Source of the DNA: Blattamonas nauphoetae
Taxonomy: Eukaryota > Preaxostyla > Oxymonadida
Direction: 5' to 3'
Length of the DNA: 64,000 bases
NCBI GenBank assembly: GCA_033064195.1
Contig: JARBJD010000386.1
Coordinates: 1 to 64,000 of the forward strand
Under the pieces are notes generated by a model. It made no database searches. It saw nothing but the letters and a program-made list of their open reading frames with translations, and was not told the origin of the DNA. Positions 53,714 to 63,736 of the stretch are shown here, piece by piece; the stretch's first letter is position 1; every line of letters begins with the position of its first letter. A program made the translations under genes and the position numbers.

Positions 53714-56700
53714 ATGGCGGCGACACTGAAATTTGTAACTGACAGCATCACGAAAATAAGAGCACTATTTCCAAACACCACCTTTGAATTCAAGGATGAA
53801 CATGGTTATGATCGAACATACAAGCCAGAGAGTAGAAACTACCAACATCAGAGAGCATATCTCCTGTCAATGCTCAAGAATCCAGATCTCCATTTTGAGG
53901 GACAAACAAAGAATTTAACTAACTATCAGATCGATGATTTTATTCACAAACTTGAAGAGAACGATAACAACGCAAAGATGAATGAAGAAGACAGCAAAGC
54001 AAGAATGCAAATCATGAAAGAAAAGCCAAGAGTGAACAAAGATGAACTGAAAAAGCAAGTGTTCAAAATGACGTGGAAACTGAAATCAATTGAGGAGAAG
54101 CTGATGGATCATTGGATGAAGAATCTGTTGATCATTCAAAAGAAAAATGAACAAATGGAAAAAAGAGAGGTGCAGACATTTGATGGATTTGAAGAATGTA
54201 TATTACTTGCTGAACCACGCGACAAAGCAGCATTCAATTCTTGTCTCATGGATGCACGAAGGAAGTTCAAAAAGAATGAGGTCGAGAAGGTTGAAGATAA
54301 TAGAAAACCATATCAATTGTACTTCCACAATCATCTGAAGAATGTTGAGGAAATCACAACCTTCATCAAAGCAGTGTTCGACAAAGAGAAAGATCATCCA
54401 TTCAAGATTAGTATTGACTTTGGAAAGATCGTTGAAAGGAAAGATAAATATGAGACAACATATAAGGATTTCAGACCAGAATTAGAGAACACATCAAAGA
54501 GTTTCCCAACAGTGATCAGAAGTTCAGGAGACATCAACGAGTATTCTAAATATGCAATCAATCTGATCAAAGAATCTCAAGAGAGAACACTAATGGATAC
54601 AAAGACAATGTACATTGCATTCCACTCCATTCTAGTTGCAGTCTATCGATTCCCAGTTGCAGGAAAAGCGAACGCGATTCTCACTGAACACATCAAAACG
54701 AGAAACGTTCGATACATAGATTCTGAGTACAACATCTGCTTCTTTCAAGCACTATCATTCCTCACACTTCCTGAAGTTCAAGGCAAGAAGACATCCATTA
54801 AAATGAGGAATACTGAAGCTTACAAACTGTTTGCAAAATGGATGAATCTCACACATCTCAGATCACATCAATTGACACCACATTTACGAAAATATCCTGG
54901 CTTTGATATTGCATCTGACATTGAGAAAGCAATGATTCAATTCAACATCACGGTTCATATTTATGAAGACGATGAAGACAAGAAGAAATACTTCCTGAGT
55001 CAATCGTATGTCAACGAGAATGATGATGCAAGAGTTCTCCCACTTCTAATGATTCCACTTGCAGCAACTCTCGTTCATGTGATGTTCATTGTTGATCCTG
55101 AGAAAATCACTGGATACAAACTCTGTCCATATTGTCAATCAAGAGGATTCCAAGCCAAGGATTCTCACTTCAAGACATACGACGAGAAACATCTCAGAGA
55201 GTGCAAAGAACTGGATGGAAAACACGTGAAGAAAATCTCACTTGATAAAACACCACGACCATATGTTCCACATATCCTCAACAACAGAACGTATGAATTT
55301 CTGATGGCACACAAGAGACAAGATGAATTCAAACCAACACAGTACTACATCACATATGATTTTGAAACGATGGAAGATCTCATTCTTGACAATTTATTCT
55401 CTGATGACAACACTCAGTTGATCTCACATTTGAAACCTCTGTCAGTTGCATCAGCAATCAAAACAAAATCAGGAGTGAAGTCAATCTATTTTGATCTTCG
55501 AAACGGAAAAGACTTTGTGAAGCAATGGATCAGACAACTCTTCAAATACGCAGAAACAGTTCGAGAGAATAACTACTACGAAGACCCTGAAATCCCCTCA
55601 CAAAATCAAGTCAGTGTCATTGGATTCAACAGCTCCAGATTCGACATCAATCTCATCTTCAGAGATCTCGTTGACAAGGATTGGAAAGTGGTGAGCTTTC
55701 TTGGATCCACAACAAAGTACAAACAAGTATTGATCAGACACGAGAAAACCCAACAGGTTCTTCGCTTTATTGACATGATGTCATACACTGGACCAATGAC
55801 ATTGGATAATGCAGTCAAAGCATTTGGAGGAAATACAACACTTCAGAAATCATTCTTTGCTTACGAATCATTTGATTCATCTGACTACGATACAGTATTG
55901 AATAAACAAGAACCATTCTCCAAATATGAATTCTATTCCAGTCTGAACAACAGTGAAATGTCCGACAGTGATTACCAGTTATATCTTGATGATTGGAACA
56001 AGCAAGGATTCAAGAACAGATGGGAATATCTGAAATTCTACAACATAAGAGACGTCGAATGTATGATTGCACCACTCGACAATCTGATTGATCTGAGTTT
56101 CCAGTACAAAGTGGACATGTTGCACAATCTCTCACTGTCAGCAAATGCTTCTGCAATCAAATATGCGTGTGCCTACAAGGATTTTGATATCGATGATGAT
56201 TTCAATGGAGTGGATCAATCTGGTGACATAAAAATCACAAAACAATACTGGAAGTACAAGGTTGCATCGTACATTTATCAAGATCAGAAAGCACATCGTA
56301 GTACTGACAAAAATGTCACTGAAGCAGACTACGATTGGTTTGTTCAGCAGTGCAAGAGAGTGTGCTACATCTGCAAATGTCACTTCTCACAAGCAGTAAG
56401 ACCAACACTGGATAGAATCGACAATTCGAAAGGACATTCAAAAGAGAACGTGAAGATCTGCTGTGACTACTGCAACACCTACAAGTCAGACAAAGACGAG
56501 CATCTTACACGACTGAGAATTCAACTGAAGAAGTACTGCATCTGGAAATCACTACCAATGACTCTGACACATGAGCAAACCTATCACAAGTTGAGAGCAG
56601 CTGTGACTGGCGGATTATCGAATGTTCAACATCGACAGAATATCAAAGATGTGACACCAATCAATCACTTCAAGTTCGAAGACGGTAAGGTCTTGTCAAA

Positions 56701-58084
56701 AGATACAGAACACATCATGACTCACGTCTGTGGTGTTGACTTTAATTCACTTTATCCAAGTGCTTTCTCATCAATCAAGAACAAGAACAATCCATACACC
56801 AAACACAGAATGTACATGCCAGGACGATGCTTATTCACCGCAACAGGAGATAAAGAATGCCGTAAGATTATCGAAGACAAGAATCAGAAGACACTGTTCG
56901 TTGCAGAATTGAAAGGACACATCGATGAGAAATATATAAATGATTTCATTAACTTCCCACCAATCTTCAGGAACATCGTTGTCAATACAACAGAAGAGAA
57001 CATTGGAGAGAAGACCTATTCGTTGATGAAGAAACATGGATTGAAGACTGATGACAAACAAAGGAAGCTGACTCAACTCTTGAGCACACACGATCAGTAT
57101 ATGTTCTTTTCGACATACTATCTGTGGTTCCTCATCGACTTCTGCCACTTCATTGTGGACGACATTAAGAGTGTGATGGTGTTCTCGAGACACGCTGGAT
57201 TTGAACCATTTGTGACCTCATTCATGAACGATAGAATAGAAGCAATGAAGGTTGGAAACAAGGGAAAAGAACAATTCTGTAAGACCAACTTGAATGGAAG
57301 TTACGGATACGATGGAATGAACACTGAGAAGTATAACTCAATCACAATCTGCTATGAGAAGAGAACATACTTGAAACAAATGATGAAGGGATTTGTGGCA
57401 ACAAGAGAGATCAATGAGGACAACTACATCGTGATTGAAGACAGAGAGAAAGCATCATGCAAAACATGTCTGCAAGAAGCAGTATTCACACTCGACAATG
57501 CCAAGTTCTGGTATCTGAATTTCATCTACAACTTCATGTACAAATGCCTAGACATGAACAAGATTCACTTCTGTGAGGGAGACACTGACTCTGCATACTG
57601 GGCAATCTCAGGTGATCCAAATGCAGGAATACATCAACAATTTGAACATGTGATTGCTGACAAGGAATTCTATGATGCACACAAATATGAATGGTTTCCC
57701 AATCCTGAAAAAGGTGTCGATGATGAGAAGAAGCTGTTGGGATTAGCAATTGAGAAGGAAGGTGAGCAGATGATCTGTCTTGCACCAAAGTGTTACTCGC
57801 TCGATGAGAAATGCAAAATCAAAGGAGTGTCTCTGAAGAAAACAAATATCACAAGTGACGATTATGTGAAGTGTCTGAATGGAGAGAAAACTGTGACTAC
57901 AACACTGAACTTTCAGACGAAAAGAATCGTGAGCGAAGAGGACAGCAATGGATTTGAGATTGCCAAAATACAACAACAGAAACTCAGTCTCAGTGGAGTT
58001 CATCTGAAGGCAATCGTACTTGAAAATGAATCGTGTCCTCCATTCATTCATGGACTGAAAGCTACTGATTATATTATTGAATAA
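53714..58084 (+). CDS. Protein-primed DNA polymerase B with HNH segment (Polinton copy B)
   Basis: 1456 residues in one open frame. An N-terminal region of about 450 residues is followed by a zinc-finger-like 'CPYCQSRGFQAKDSHFK' near 471. The 3'-5' exonuclease has 'TYDFETMED' near 544, 'GFNSSRFDINLI' near 636 and 'YNIRDVECM' near 776. The polymerase palm has 'DFNSLYPSAF' near 1007, 'KTNLNGSYGYDG' near 1190 and 'GDTDSAYW' near 1288. Between the exonuclease and palm lies an HNH-like nuclease segment: 'CYICKCHF' near 882, then 'LDRIDNSKGHSKEN' and 'CCDYCNTYKSDK'. The family copies linear element DNA from a protein primer. The start is the ATG right behind the element's start motif. The N-terminal domain could include the terminal-protein part, but I cannot confirm that. 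Confidence 0.9.
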   Translation: MAATLKFVTDSITKIRALFPNTTFEFKDEHGYDRTYKPESRNYQHQRAYLLSMLKNPDLHFEGQTKNLTNYQIDDFIHKLEENDNNAKMNEEDSKARMQIMKEKPRVNKDELKKQVFKMTWKLKSIEEKLMDHWMKNLLIIQKKNEQMEKREVQTFDGFEECILLAEPRDKAAFNSCLMDARRKFKKNEVEKVEDNRKPYQLYFHNHLKNVEEITTFIKAVFDKEKDHPFKISIDFGKIVERKDKYETTYKDFRPELENTSKSFPTVIRSSGDINEYSKYAINLIKESQERTLMDTKTMYIAFHSILVAVYRFPVAGKANAILTEHIKTRNVRYIDSEYNICFFQALSFLTLPEVQGKKTSIKMRNTEAYKLFAKWMNLTHLRSHQLTPHLRKYPGFDIASDIEKAMIQFNITVHIYEDDEDKKKYFLSQSYVNENDDARVLPLLMIPLAATLVHVMFIVDPEKITGYKLCPYCQSRGFQAKDSHFKTYDEKHLRECKELDGKHVKKISLDKTPRPYVPHILNNRTYEFLMAHKRQDEFKPTQYYITYDFETMEDLILDNLFSDDNTQLISHLKPLSVASAIKTKSGVKSIYFDLRNGKDFVKQWIRQLFKYAETVRENNYYEDPEIPSQNQVSVIGFNSSRFDINLIFRDLVDKDWKVVSFLGSTTKYKQVLIRHEKTQQVLRFIDMMSYTGPMTLDNAVKAFGGNTTLQKSFFAYESFDSSDYDTVLNKQEPFSKYEFYSSLNNSEMSDSDYQLYLDDWNKQGFKNRWEYLKFYNIRDVECMIAPLDNLIDLSFQYKVDMLHNLSLSANASAIKYACAYKDFDIDDDFNGVDQSGDIKITKQYWKYKVASYIYQDQKAHRSTDKNVTEADYDWFVQQCKRVCYICKCHFSQAVRPTLDRIDNSKGHSKENVKICCDYCNTYKSDKDEHLTRLRIQLKKYCIWKSLPMTLTHEQTYHKLRAAVTGGLSNVQHRQNIKDVTPINHFKFEDGKVLSKDTEHIMTHVCGVDFNSLYPSAFSSIKNKNNPYTKHRMYMPGRCLFTATGDKECRKIIEDKNQKTLFVAELKGHIDEKYINDFINFPPIFRNIVVNTTEENIGEKTYSLMKKHGLKTDDKQRKLTQLLSTHDQYMFFSTYYLWFLIDFCHFIVDDIKSVMVFSRHAGFEPFVTSFMNDRIEAMKVGNKGKEQFCKTNLNGSYGYDGMNTEKYNSITICYEKRTYLKQMMKGFVATREINEDNYIVIEDREKASCKTCLQEAVFTLDNAKFWYLNFIYNFMYKCLDMNKIHFCEGDTDSAYWAISGDPNAGIHQQFEHVIADKEFYDAHKYEWFPNPEKGVDDEKKLLGLAIEKEGEQMICLAPKCYSLDEKCKIKGVSLKKTNITSDDYVKCLNGEKTVTTTLNFQTKRIVSEEDSNGFEIAKIQQQKLSLSGVHLKAIVLENESCPPFIHGLKATDYIIE

Positions 58085-58091
58085 ATACAAA

Positions 58092-58107
58092 CTTTATTTT
58101 TGTATAA
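58092..58107 (+). promoter_or_regulatory. Polinton start motif before integrase
   Basis: CTTTATTTTTGTATAAATG, with ATG as start. It lies only about 10 bases behind the polymerase stop. Confidence 0.5.
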
Positions 58108-60066
58108 ATGAACACACGACAGATTAATACTTTAGTGAAAAGGTTACTGAATTGCACACAACACTCTCAAATGAAAATATTCGATATCAAGTTCAATAGA
58201 ACCAACACTTTACCAGTATATGATGTCTATGATTCACATGGAGAGTATATTGCAAACGATGAGACATATTTCGAAGATTGGTTCAATGGAGGTCTCTCTC
58301 CTGAACTAACATTACATGATGGAACAAAAGTTGTCTCACAGTTTCTGACGGAATTCTTGGGAAAACGTGTTAGTGATTGGAGATGTGAAACTGCATACAA
58401 AAAGTATCAAGAATATCATCGAAAGTACAATCGGGAAGTGACTCCAATACCAATTCTCACACCAAGAGTTCGAAGCCCTGCAGAGGCAAGACAAATCCCA
58501 ACACCAGTGCAGAGACCAATAGTTATTGAATCACCTGAATCTCCAATAGTGCCGGGACTGAAGAGAAACTTGAAATCAATGGGGTTTGAATATGAATATC
58601 CAATGAAGGAGAGGAGATTTGAAGAGGAGGAGGGAGATGACATTATTCCTATTTCACAGATGCCGCATCCAATTGAGAGAAATCCCTTCTTCACACCAAC
58701 TGCGGTAAAACACCCAGTGAGAGAGAGCAGACAGTATGAACAAACGACACAACAAGTACTAAATAAGTTGGCACGTATGAAAGGATTGTTTGATCACCAA
58801 CAAAGAAATGATTCTGAAGATGAACAGATCAAAGCTGAGAACTCAATACTGAATAATCAAAAGCAAATGGAACACTTTATTACATCACACATTCTGGATG
58901 CAAATAAAATGAACAGAGACACATTTGTTCGAACCTCAATTAACAGACCTATTGCGAACGATGATATTGACTTCATTCTGACTCACACAAAACAAATCCC
59001 ATTCGGAGGAAGATCATTTCAGGATTGGTATGAGGAATTTGATCACAGATGGAGTGCTGCACATCCGAGGAAAACACAGAGAGAAAAAGGAAGTGACAGA
59101 ATGAGAATTGATCCACCAATGATTCCTAAAACAACAGAGAAAATCATGTATCCATTTCGATCAAAAATGCAATTCATGTCGAAAGCAATAACAGGTGATC
59201 CACAGAAGACATCAGACAGAAAGGTTCCTCAGAATTGTGATCGACCTTACTTTTCTCCCAAGTTCGGATCATGGGAAATTGATCTTGTCTTTATCCAATC
59301 ACCAACGTCGAAAACAGTTCTTCAGATCTACCTCTTCGCAATTAACATCAACACAAAATACCTGGTTGTCATTCCAGTTCTGGATAAATCATGGAGCAAA
59401 GTCAAGACTGCAATCAACGATTTGATTAATCATCGTGGAGTTAGCGTCAACAACATTCGAGGTGATGGAGAAGCTGCATGGACAAGTGGAGAAGCACAAA
59501 CGTATTTTGAGCAACAGAAGGTCAGTACATATTTCACAAGCTCACCATTCACAAATCACAACAGGATTGTCGATCGAGTGATCAGAACAATCAGAGACGG
59601 ATTCCAAGATAATGCAACACAAATGGCAAATCATTCACTGATGAATCAGATGGTTGAATACTACAACATGACTCCACATCGAGCGTACTGGAACAAGTTC
59701 ACTCCACAGCAAGCACAAAATAATAGAGAGATAGAGGCACTGTATATCTCCAGTTGTGAAGAACAATTAAAGAATATCCAAAGACAACAAACAACACAGA
59801 TGCTCTGGAAATACAAACCAGGAAACATTCTCCTGATTCACCTTGATTTGGACAAGACTGTTGCTAAGTTTCAGAAGAAGCGTAGACAGTTTCAATTCGT
59901 GGGGAAATTCATCGAATACAAACATGGTAATGTGGTTGCTACTCTCCTGAATGGTCTCACTTGTCTGTCAAAAGTTGTCTACGTTCCAATCCAACACACA
60001 AAGTTCCATGCAGACTCAATTGACGACTTAACTCCAGAGTTCATGGCTGAATTTAATTTGGCGTAA
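58108..60066 (+). CDS. Retroviral-type (RVE) integrase of Polinton copy B
   Basis: 652 residues in one frame. The first 250 residues are an unrecognised N-terminal region with Pro-rich and charged parts. The RNase-H-fold integrase core starts near 385 with 'WEIDLVFIQSPTSK' and 'YLVVIPVLDKSW', then 'NNIRGDGEAAWTSGEAQTYF' near 446, 'TSSPFTNHNRIVDRVIRTIR' near 478 and 'MVEYYNMTPHRAYWNKFTP' near 512. The C-terminal part has an SH3-like stretch 'KFQKKRRQFQFVGKFIEYK'. Integrases of this kind insert Polintons into host DNA. It follows the polymerase by 23 bases on the same strand, the standard gene neighbourhood of the family. Confidence 0.9.
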   Translation: MNTRQINTLVKRLLNCTQHSQMKIFDIKFNRTNTLPVYDVYDSHGEYIANDETYFEDWFNGGLSPELTLHDGTKVVSQFLTEFLGKRVSDWRCETAYKKYQEYHRKYNREVTPIPILTPRVRSPAEARQIPTPVQRPIVIESPESPIVPGLKRNLKSMGFEYEYPMKERRFEEEEGDDIIPISQMPHPIERNPFFTPTAVKHPVRESRQYEQTTQQVLNKLARMKGLFDHQQRNDSEDEQIKAENSILNNQKQMEHFITSHILDANKMNRDTFVRTSINRPIANDDIDFILTHTKQIPFGGRSFQDWYEEFDHRWSAAHPRKTQREKGSDRMRIDPPMIPKTTEKIMYPFRSKMQFMSKAITGDPQKTSDRKVPQNCDRPYFSPKFGSWEIDLVFIQSPTSKTVLQIYLFAININTKYLVVIPVLDKSWSKVKTAINDLINHRGVSVNNIRGDGEAAWTSGEAQTYFEQQKVSTYFTSSPFTNHNRIVDRVIRTIRDGFQDNATQMANHSLMNQMVEYYNMTPHRAYWNKFTPQQAQNNREIEALYISSCEEQLKNIQRQQTTQMLWKYKPGNILLIHLDLDKTVAKFQKKRRQFQFVGKFIEYKHGNVVATLLNGLTCLSKVVYVPIQHTKFHADSIDDLTPEFMAEFNLA

Positions 60067-60083
60067 GTTCAAAAATGTTTCAG

Positions 60084-60096
60084 ATTTTTTTATTTC
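60084..60096 (+). promoter_or_regulatory. Polinton start motif before the coiled-coil gene
   Basis: ATTTTTTTATTTC directly before ATGG. It is shorter than the others and lacks TAA before the ATG. Confidence 0.35.
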
Positions 60097-60462
60097 ATGG
60101 AAATGTCATCACTGAAAATCTTAGAACCGTTTGATCCTGAGCAGAAAGAGTTCACAAACATCCACGACTTTCAGAGATACTTGGAGAAGAATAGAAAAGA
60201 ACTGAATGAGTACACAACTCAGAAACTGAATAGGATGATCCAAATTGATGGATATCGAATAACAAAAATAAGAGGTGAGATTGCACTGAGGAAACGATAT
60301 AATGATGCTTCCACTTCACCTAATTCACTCTCGATTGATCAAAGATTATCAGACATTGAAGAATCAATTCGAACGTTGACAGATACTCTCAGCATGAGGC
60401 TTCGAAGTCTTGACGAGACCATTGGAAACCTACTACAAGAGTTCTCTGACCCTTCTGATTAA
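60097..60462 (+). CDS. 121-residue coiled-coil protein (Polinton copy B)
   Basis: A small frame behind a start motif. The first 70 residues are polar and basic. The last 45 form a likely coiled coil with heptads ('RLSDIEESIRTLTDTLSMRL', 'LDETIGNLLQEFS'). Short coiled-coil proteins occur among Polinton accessory and virion proteins, but I do not recognise this one. Its end overlaps or touches the 3' end of the packaging ATPase gene on the opposite strand, so the two are convergent. Confidence 0.6.
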   Translation: MEMSSLKILEPFDPEQKEFTNIHDFQRYLEKNRKELNEYTTQKLNRMIQIDGYRITKIRGEIALRKRYNDASTSPNSLSIDQRLSDIEESIRTLTDTLSMRLRSLDETIGNLLQEFSDPSD

Positions 60463-61275
60463 CCCATCTTTGTTGATCTCATTCAGTGCAACTCCATCAG
60501 TATTGTATCGAAGAATGATTGCTTCACACTTTTGTTTTCGTTGATAGACATTCCAGAAGTGTCGAATATCAATTGGTGAGTTCAACTGAGGATAGACTCT
60601 GCTGATTCGTTCTTTGTTGAATCCTCCAAAGATCCACATTGAATCAATGTTTGACTTCATGTCTGCTGACAAACTGAAGAGCTCATGCATCGTCAGAAAG
60701 AATGTGAACTTTGGTTGTCGATTCTCAATAACAAGTCCATCATTGTCATTCTATTTTTGGATGTTCTTCGTTCACCAAGGATTCTGCGACAGTCATCAAG
60801 GAGGATAATCGTTTGGAGATTCTTGACTGAGAAGTCATCAATGTAAAGTGAGTCAAAGAGATCCTCTCTGCATTCATCAGTGATTTTATTCTGCCATTGA
60901 TTGTCAATGATCTCTTCATATGCAGCTTTCGATTCAGAGAGTTCCAACAGAAAAGGAAGTGCTTCATCATATTTGACTTTCACATAAGGAACGTTCAGTA
61001 TTGGTTTGAATTTATCGAATGTTGGATCAATGTTCTTATCAGTGACGAAGACAAAGAGATGGAATAGTTCATTCCGAACCTGAACATTCTGTAGCTTGGC
61101 AACCTCTCGAAGAGCATTAAATGTCTTCCCACTTCCTCTGTTTCCAACAAGTACATTCACACTATTGCGATTAAAATTCAGAGGTCTGGATGAATCTGAG
61201 ATTGCACTTCATGAGAAACATTCCGATTTGATGCTTCACTCAATTTAGCATTCACGTATGCTGTAAGAGACATAT
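60433..61275 (-). pseudogene. Packaging ATPase (FtsK/HerA, A32-like), broken (Polinton copy B)
   Basis: Minus-strand coding of a P-loop ATPase of the kind that pumps DNA into capsids of Polintons and related viruses. The Walker A 'LVGNRGSGKTFNALRE' and Walker B 'TIILLDDCRRILGE' are visible in order. The gene is the only clear one on the opposite strand in this part of the element, which agrees with the mixed strands seen in Polintons. It is broken, with about one break. The 5' limit is approximate and extends to a likely start near 61270. Confidence 0.75.
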
Positions 61276-61323
61276 TCGATTTGTTCATTTGTTTGATTTA
61301 ACTCTAATTAAAATATACTTTTG

Positions 61324-61349
61324 GTTTTTATTTTGTATGAAAACACACA
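61324..61349 (+). promoter_or_regulatory. Polinton start motif before the 251-residue gene
   Basis: GTTTTTATTTTGTATGAAAAC with the start ATG a few bases later. The gap to the start is longer than in the other motifs. Confidence 0.4.
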
Positions 61350-62105
61350 ATGTCACAAAAGATAGTGTACGTTCAACCACAAAGAAAAGCACAAGCGAAG
61401 AAACCAAGAATGAGATACGGACCAGAGACTCAAGCAGCATTGAAACAAATCTTTGCTGACGATGATATTCAAACCAGACGCAATGATGCTCTGTGTAGTC
61501 TTCCATCAGCTCGAGAGTATATAACGAGAACTGGACGAAATTGGACTGCGAAAATAGAACAATATGGACAAGTTCCTGATGTGATGGTCTACGATAATGA
61601 TACTGGAGATCTGATTGCAGTCAATGGTGCTATGCTCACTCCATACAACAGCAGACCAGTCAAAGAGACATACTATGCAATGAATCCAACACCAGATATG
61701 CGAAGACTGAAACCATACACATCATTCAATCAAGAAAACGGAAGGAAAATAAAAGCGGTGCATAGGAATTTCCTCAAGAATGGAACATACGATTTACCAA
61801 CCAATTATCGAGACATCAGTTATGCAGAGATGAAGACACAAAGATCTCAACAACCATATGCAATAATGAAGAGAGCTGTTGGTGAACACATGACAAACAC
61901 ATTGGGAATAACTCGTGCAAATCGAAGCAATCCAGCTGATCCCAGCAAGAATGTGTTAGACAATATGGTGTTCAATTCAATTCAATCACAGATTGCATCA
62001 CTGATGTGGGATCAATGGCTTATTGATCATGTTCAGGACTACAATCCCAGTATGAAACAAAGAAAGCCTTCAAAGATCAGATTTATCCAGTGTTTCTCCA
62101 AATGA
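61350..62105 (+). CDS. 251-residue Polinton protein, probable virion or accessory protein
   Basis: An open frame beginning 'MSQKIVYVQPQRKAQAKKPR', so a basic N-terminus, then a mixed polar body ('REYITRTGRNWTAKIEQYGQ', 'DISYAEMKTQRSQQPYAIMK') with many Gln, Asn and Tyr. It has no signal peptide or membrane segment. I cannot assign a family. The place, after the packaging ATPase and ahead of small genes, is where Polintons keep capsid-related genes, so a structural role is a reasonable guess only. A 73-residue frame in another phase overlaps its end (62090-62311, 'DPTYLPEYCTRYSTHISTEV') and may be part of the same product or the next one. Confidence 0.5.
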   Translation: MSQKIVYVQPQRKAQAKKPRMRYGPETQAALKQIFADDDIQTRRNDALCSLPSAREYITRTGRNWTAKIEQYGQVPDVMVYDNDTGDLIAVNGAMLTPYNSRPVKETYYAMNPTPDMRRLKPYTSFNQENGRKIKAVHRNFLKNGTYDLPTNYRDISYAEMKTQRSQQPYAIMKRAVGEHMTNTLGITRANRSNPADPSKNVLDNMVFNSIQSQIASLMWDQWLIDHVQDYNPSMKQRKPSKIRFIQCFSK

Positions 62106-62330
62106 TCACTCAAGATCCAACGTATTTACCGGAATACTGTACTCGCTATTCAACTCACATATCAACAGAAGTTAATAAACTGAAAGCCAAAGCATTCAAA
62201 ACAGTCACAGATGATGATCTCGATCAGTACCAATCTGAGATGCCTGGATATTATCGATTTGCACAGTTGGACAGTTCTGGAATGGGAGCTATAGATCGAG
62301 CAGAAATGTGAATTTAAAAACATTAATATA

Positions 62331-62350
62331 TATTTTTTATTTTTATAGAA
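62331..62350 (+). promoter_or_regulatory. Polinton start motif near 62.3 kb
   Basis: ATATATTTTTTATTTTTATAG followed within a few bases by an ATG. Which frame it serves is not clear. Confidence 0.4.
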
Positions 62351-62427
62351 AGTGATGCAACCAATTCTAAGTTGTCAATTTACAAAACACACAAGTTCTT
62401 CTTCAGTACCAACATCAATCACCAACA

Positions 62428-62934
62428 ATGTCATCATCGATAACAAAGGATCCAATTCCGGAAGATCGAAACTCGATGATCGGAATGAACAATGCTAATG
62501 TTGAACTAGACAATGTTCCAGGAACGTATGATCCACCACTAGAGACGTATCCATCTGCTCCAATCCAAAGCCGTTCTATTCCTGAGAGAATACACTCTAA
62601 CATTTCAGCATTCAAAGATCAACTACTGTTAGTGTACAAGAATGCATTCGCATGTGAAAAGAAACTATTGAATAACCTGATTGAACCATCAAAGAAACTG
62701 ATCACGAACCAAAGTGATTTATGTGCTCTGATTGCGACTCTCACTGGGATCAATGATGTGGTGATCGAACTGGATGATTTGTCTGACAAGTGTCTATGTC
62801 TGAATAAACTACCAGTGTTTCGAACCATTTTCAAGATCCTCGTTGGTGGAAAAGATATGAGTATTGCCTACAATGAAGCATACAACACTATTCTCAATTA
62901 TGGCATTTCTCTGACGAAAGCAATACCCCGTTAG
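62428..62934 (+). CDS. 168-residue Polinton protein, unknown
   Basis: An open frame of 168 residues. The N-terminal 50 residues are disordered and Pro/Asn-rich ('ELDNVPGTYDPPLETYPSAP'). The remainder is helical ('FKDQLLLVYKNAFACEKKLL', 'NQSDLCALIATLTGINDVVI'). It has no motif I know. It is on the plus strand among small genes with the shared start motif, though this frame's own ATG lies about 75 bases behind the nearest motif. It may be a minor virion protein. That is a guess from position. Confidence 0.45.
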   Translation: MSSSITKDPIPEDRNSMIGMNNANVELDNVPGTYDPPLETYPSAPIQSRSIPERIHSNISAFKDQLLLVYKNAFACEKKLLNNLIEPSKKLITNQSDLCALIATLTGINDVVIELDDLSDKCLCLNKLPVFRTIFKILVGGKDMSIAYNEAYNTILNYGISLTKAIPR

Positions 62935-62988
62935 AGGCAGAAATCTCTTCTGAGATTATTTCCTCGTTAAAATTATAAATGAATTGTA

Positions 62989-63006
62989 TTTTTTATTTTT
63001 ACATAA
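62989..63006 (+). promoter_or_regulatory. Polinton start motif at 63.0 kb
   Basis: TTTTTTATTTTTACATAAATGG, with ATG at 63007. Confidence 0.5.
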
Positions 63007-63260
63007 ATGGCACCAGGAAGTTTCAACAAACTCAAAATATCGGCAAGCAATTCTTTCAATTCATCAAACCTCTAGCTCCAACATTGCTTCAAGTCGGTGG
63101 AGGATTACTCTCTCAAACGAACAGTAAATTCGGACAAACAGCAGGTGGAATACTCAATGGATTAGGAGGAATGATGGATGTGTATCAACAGTCTCGTAGA
63201 GGCTCAGAGTGGGACACTCAACAAAATAAGGCGATCAATCGTCAACAAAACCGCAGATGA
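63007..63260 (+). pseudogene. Small Polinton gene, Gly/Gln-rich, broken
   Basis: A short coding stretch behind a start motif. Visible protein character includes 'LLQVGGGLLSQTNSK' and 'GGILNGLGGMMDVYQ', a Gly/Leu-rich helical pattern found in some minor capsid or membrane-active virion proteins of double-jelly-roll viruses. It is broken about once. It starts with the same MAPG residues as the next small gene, so the two may be paralogues. Confidence 0.4.
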
Positions 63261-63369
63261 TCGAGTACGAACCCCCCTCGAAATGGACGATACTCAAATG
63301 ATGAGATGCCACTCTCGTCCAATTCCAAAATTCAATTCAAAGGGTAAACATTCACTAGTATTCGAATAT

Positions 63370-63386
63370 TTTTATTTTTACATAAA
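63370..63386 (+). promoter_or_regulatory. Polinton start motif at 63.4 kb
   Basis: TTTTTATTTTTACATAAAATGG, nearly the same as the motif at 62989, with ATG at 63387. Confidence 0.5.
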
Positions 63387-63649
63387 ATGGCACCAGGTTG
63401 GTTATCAAAATTAGCAGCAGTTGGCAAAAACATACTCAGAGTTGGAGCTCCATTTCTGAACTCATTCCCTTTGTTGGACCATTGATTTCAAAGGTCGCAC
63501 AGACAGGTGTTGAGATGATTCCAGATGTGAAGTCGGATCAGCAAATCCATGCAGAAAAGATGGCACAGTACGAACAAGCAATGAATGAAGGAAACACAGC
63601 AGTTGCGAACAAACTCAGAGGCGAAATACTGAGATGGAAGAAAAGCTGA
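63387..63649 (+). pseudogene. Small Polinton gene with MAPG start, broken
   Basis: Second small gene of this type. Visible pieces include an N-terminal 'MAPGWLSKLAAVGKN' and a later 'LIPFVGPLISKVAQTGVEMI', amphipathic and hydrophobic as in small virion proteins, then a Gln/Glu/Lys-rich end. It is broken about once. No family name can be given. Confidence 0.4.
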
Positions 63650-63736
63650 AGCCGAAAGCGAAGAAGAAGAAACTGAAAAAGTCTCGCTAGAGGCTTCGAA
63701 CCCTTCCGGAAAAGGGAAGAGAAATAAGCATTCTTG

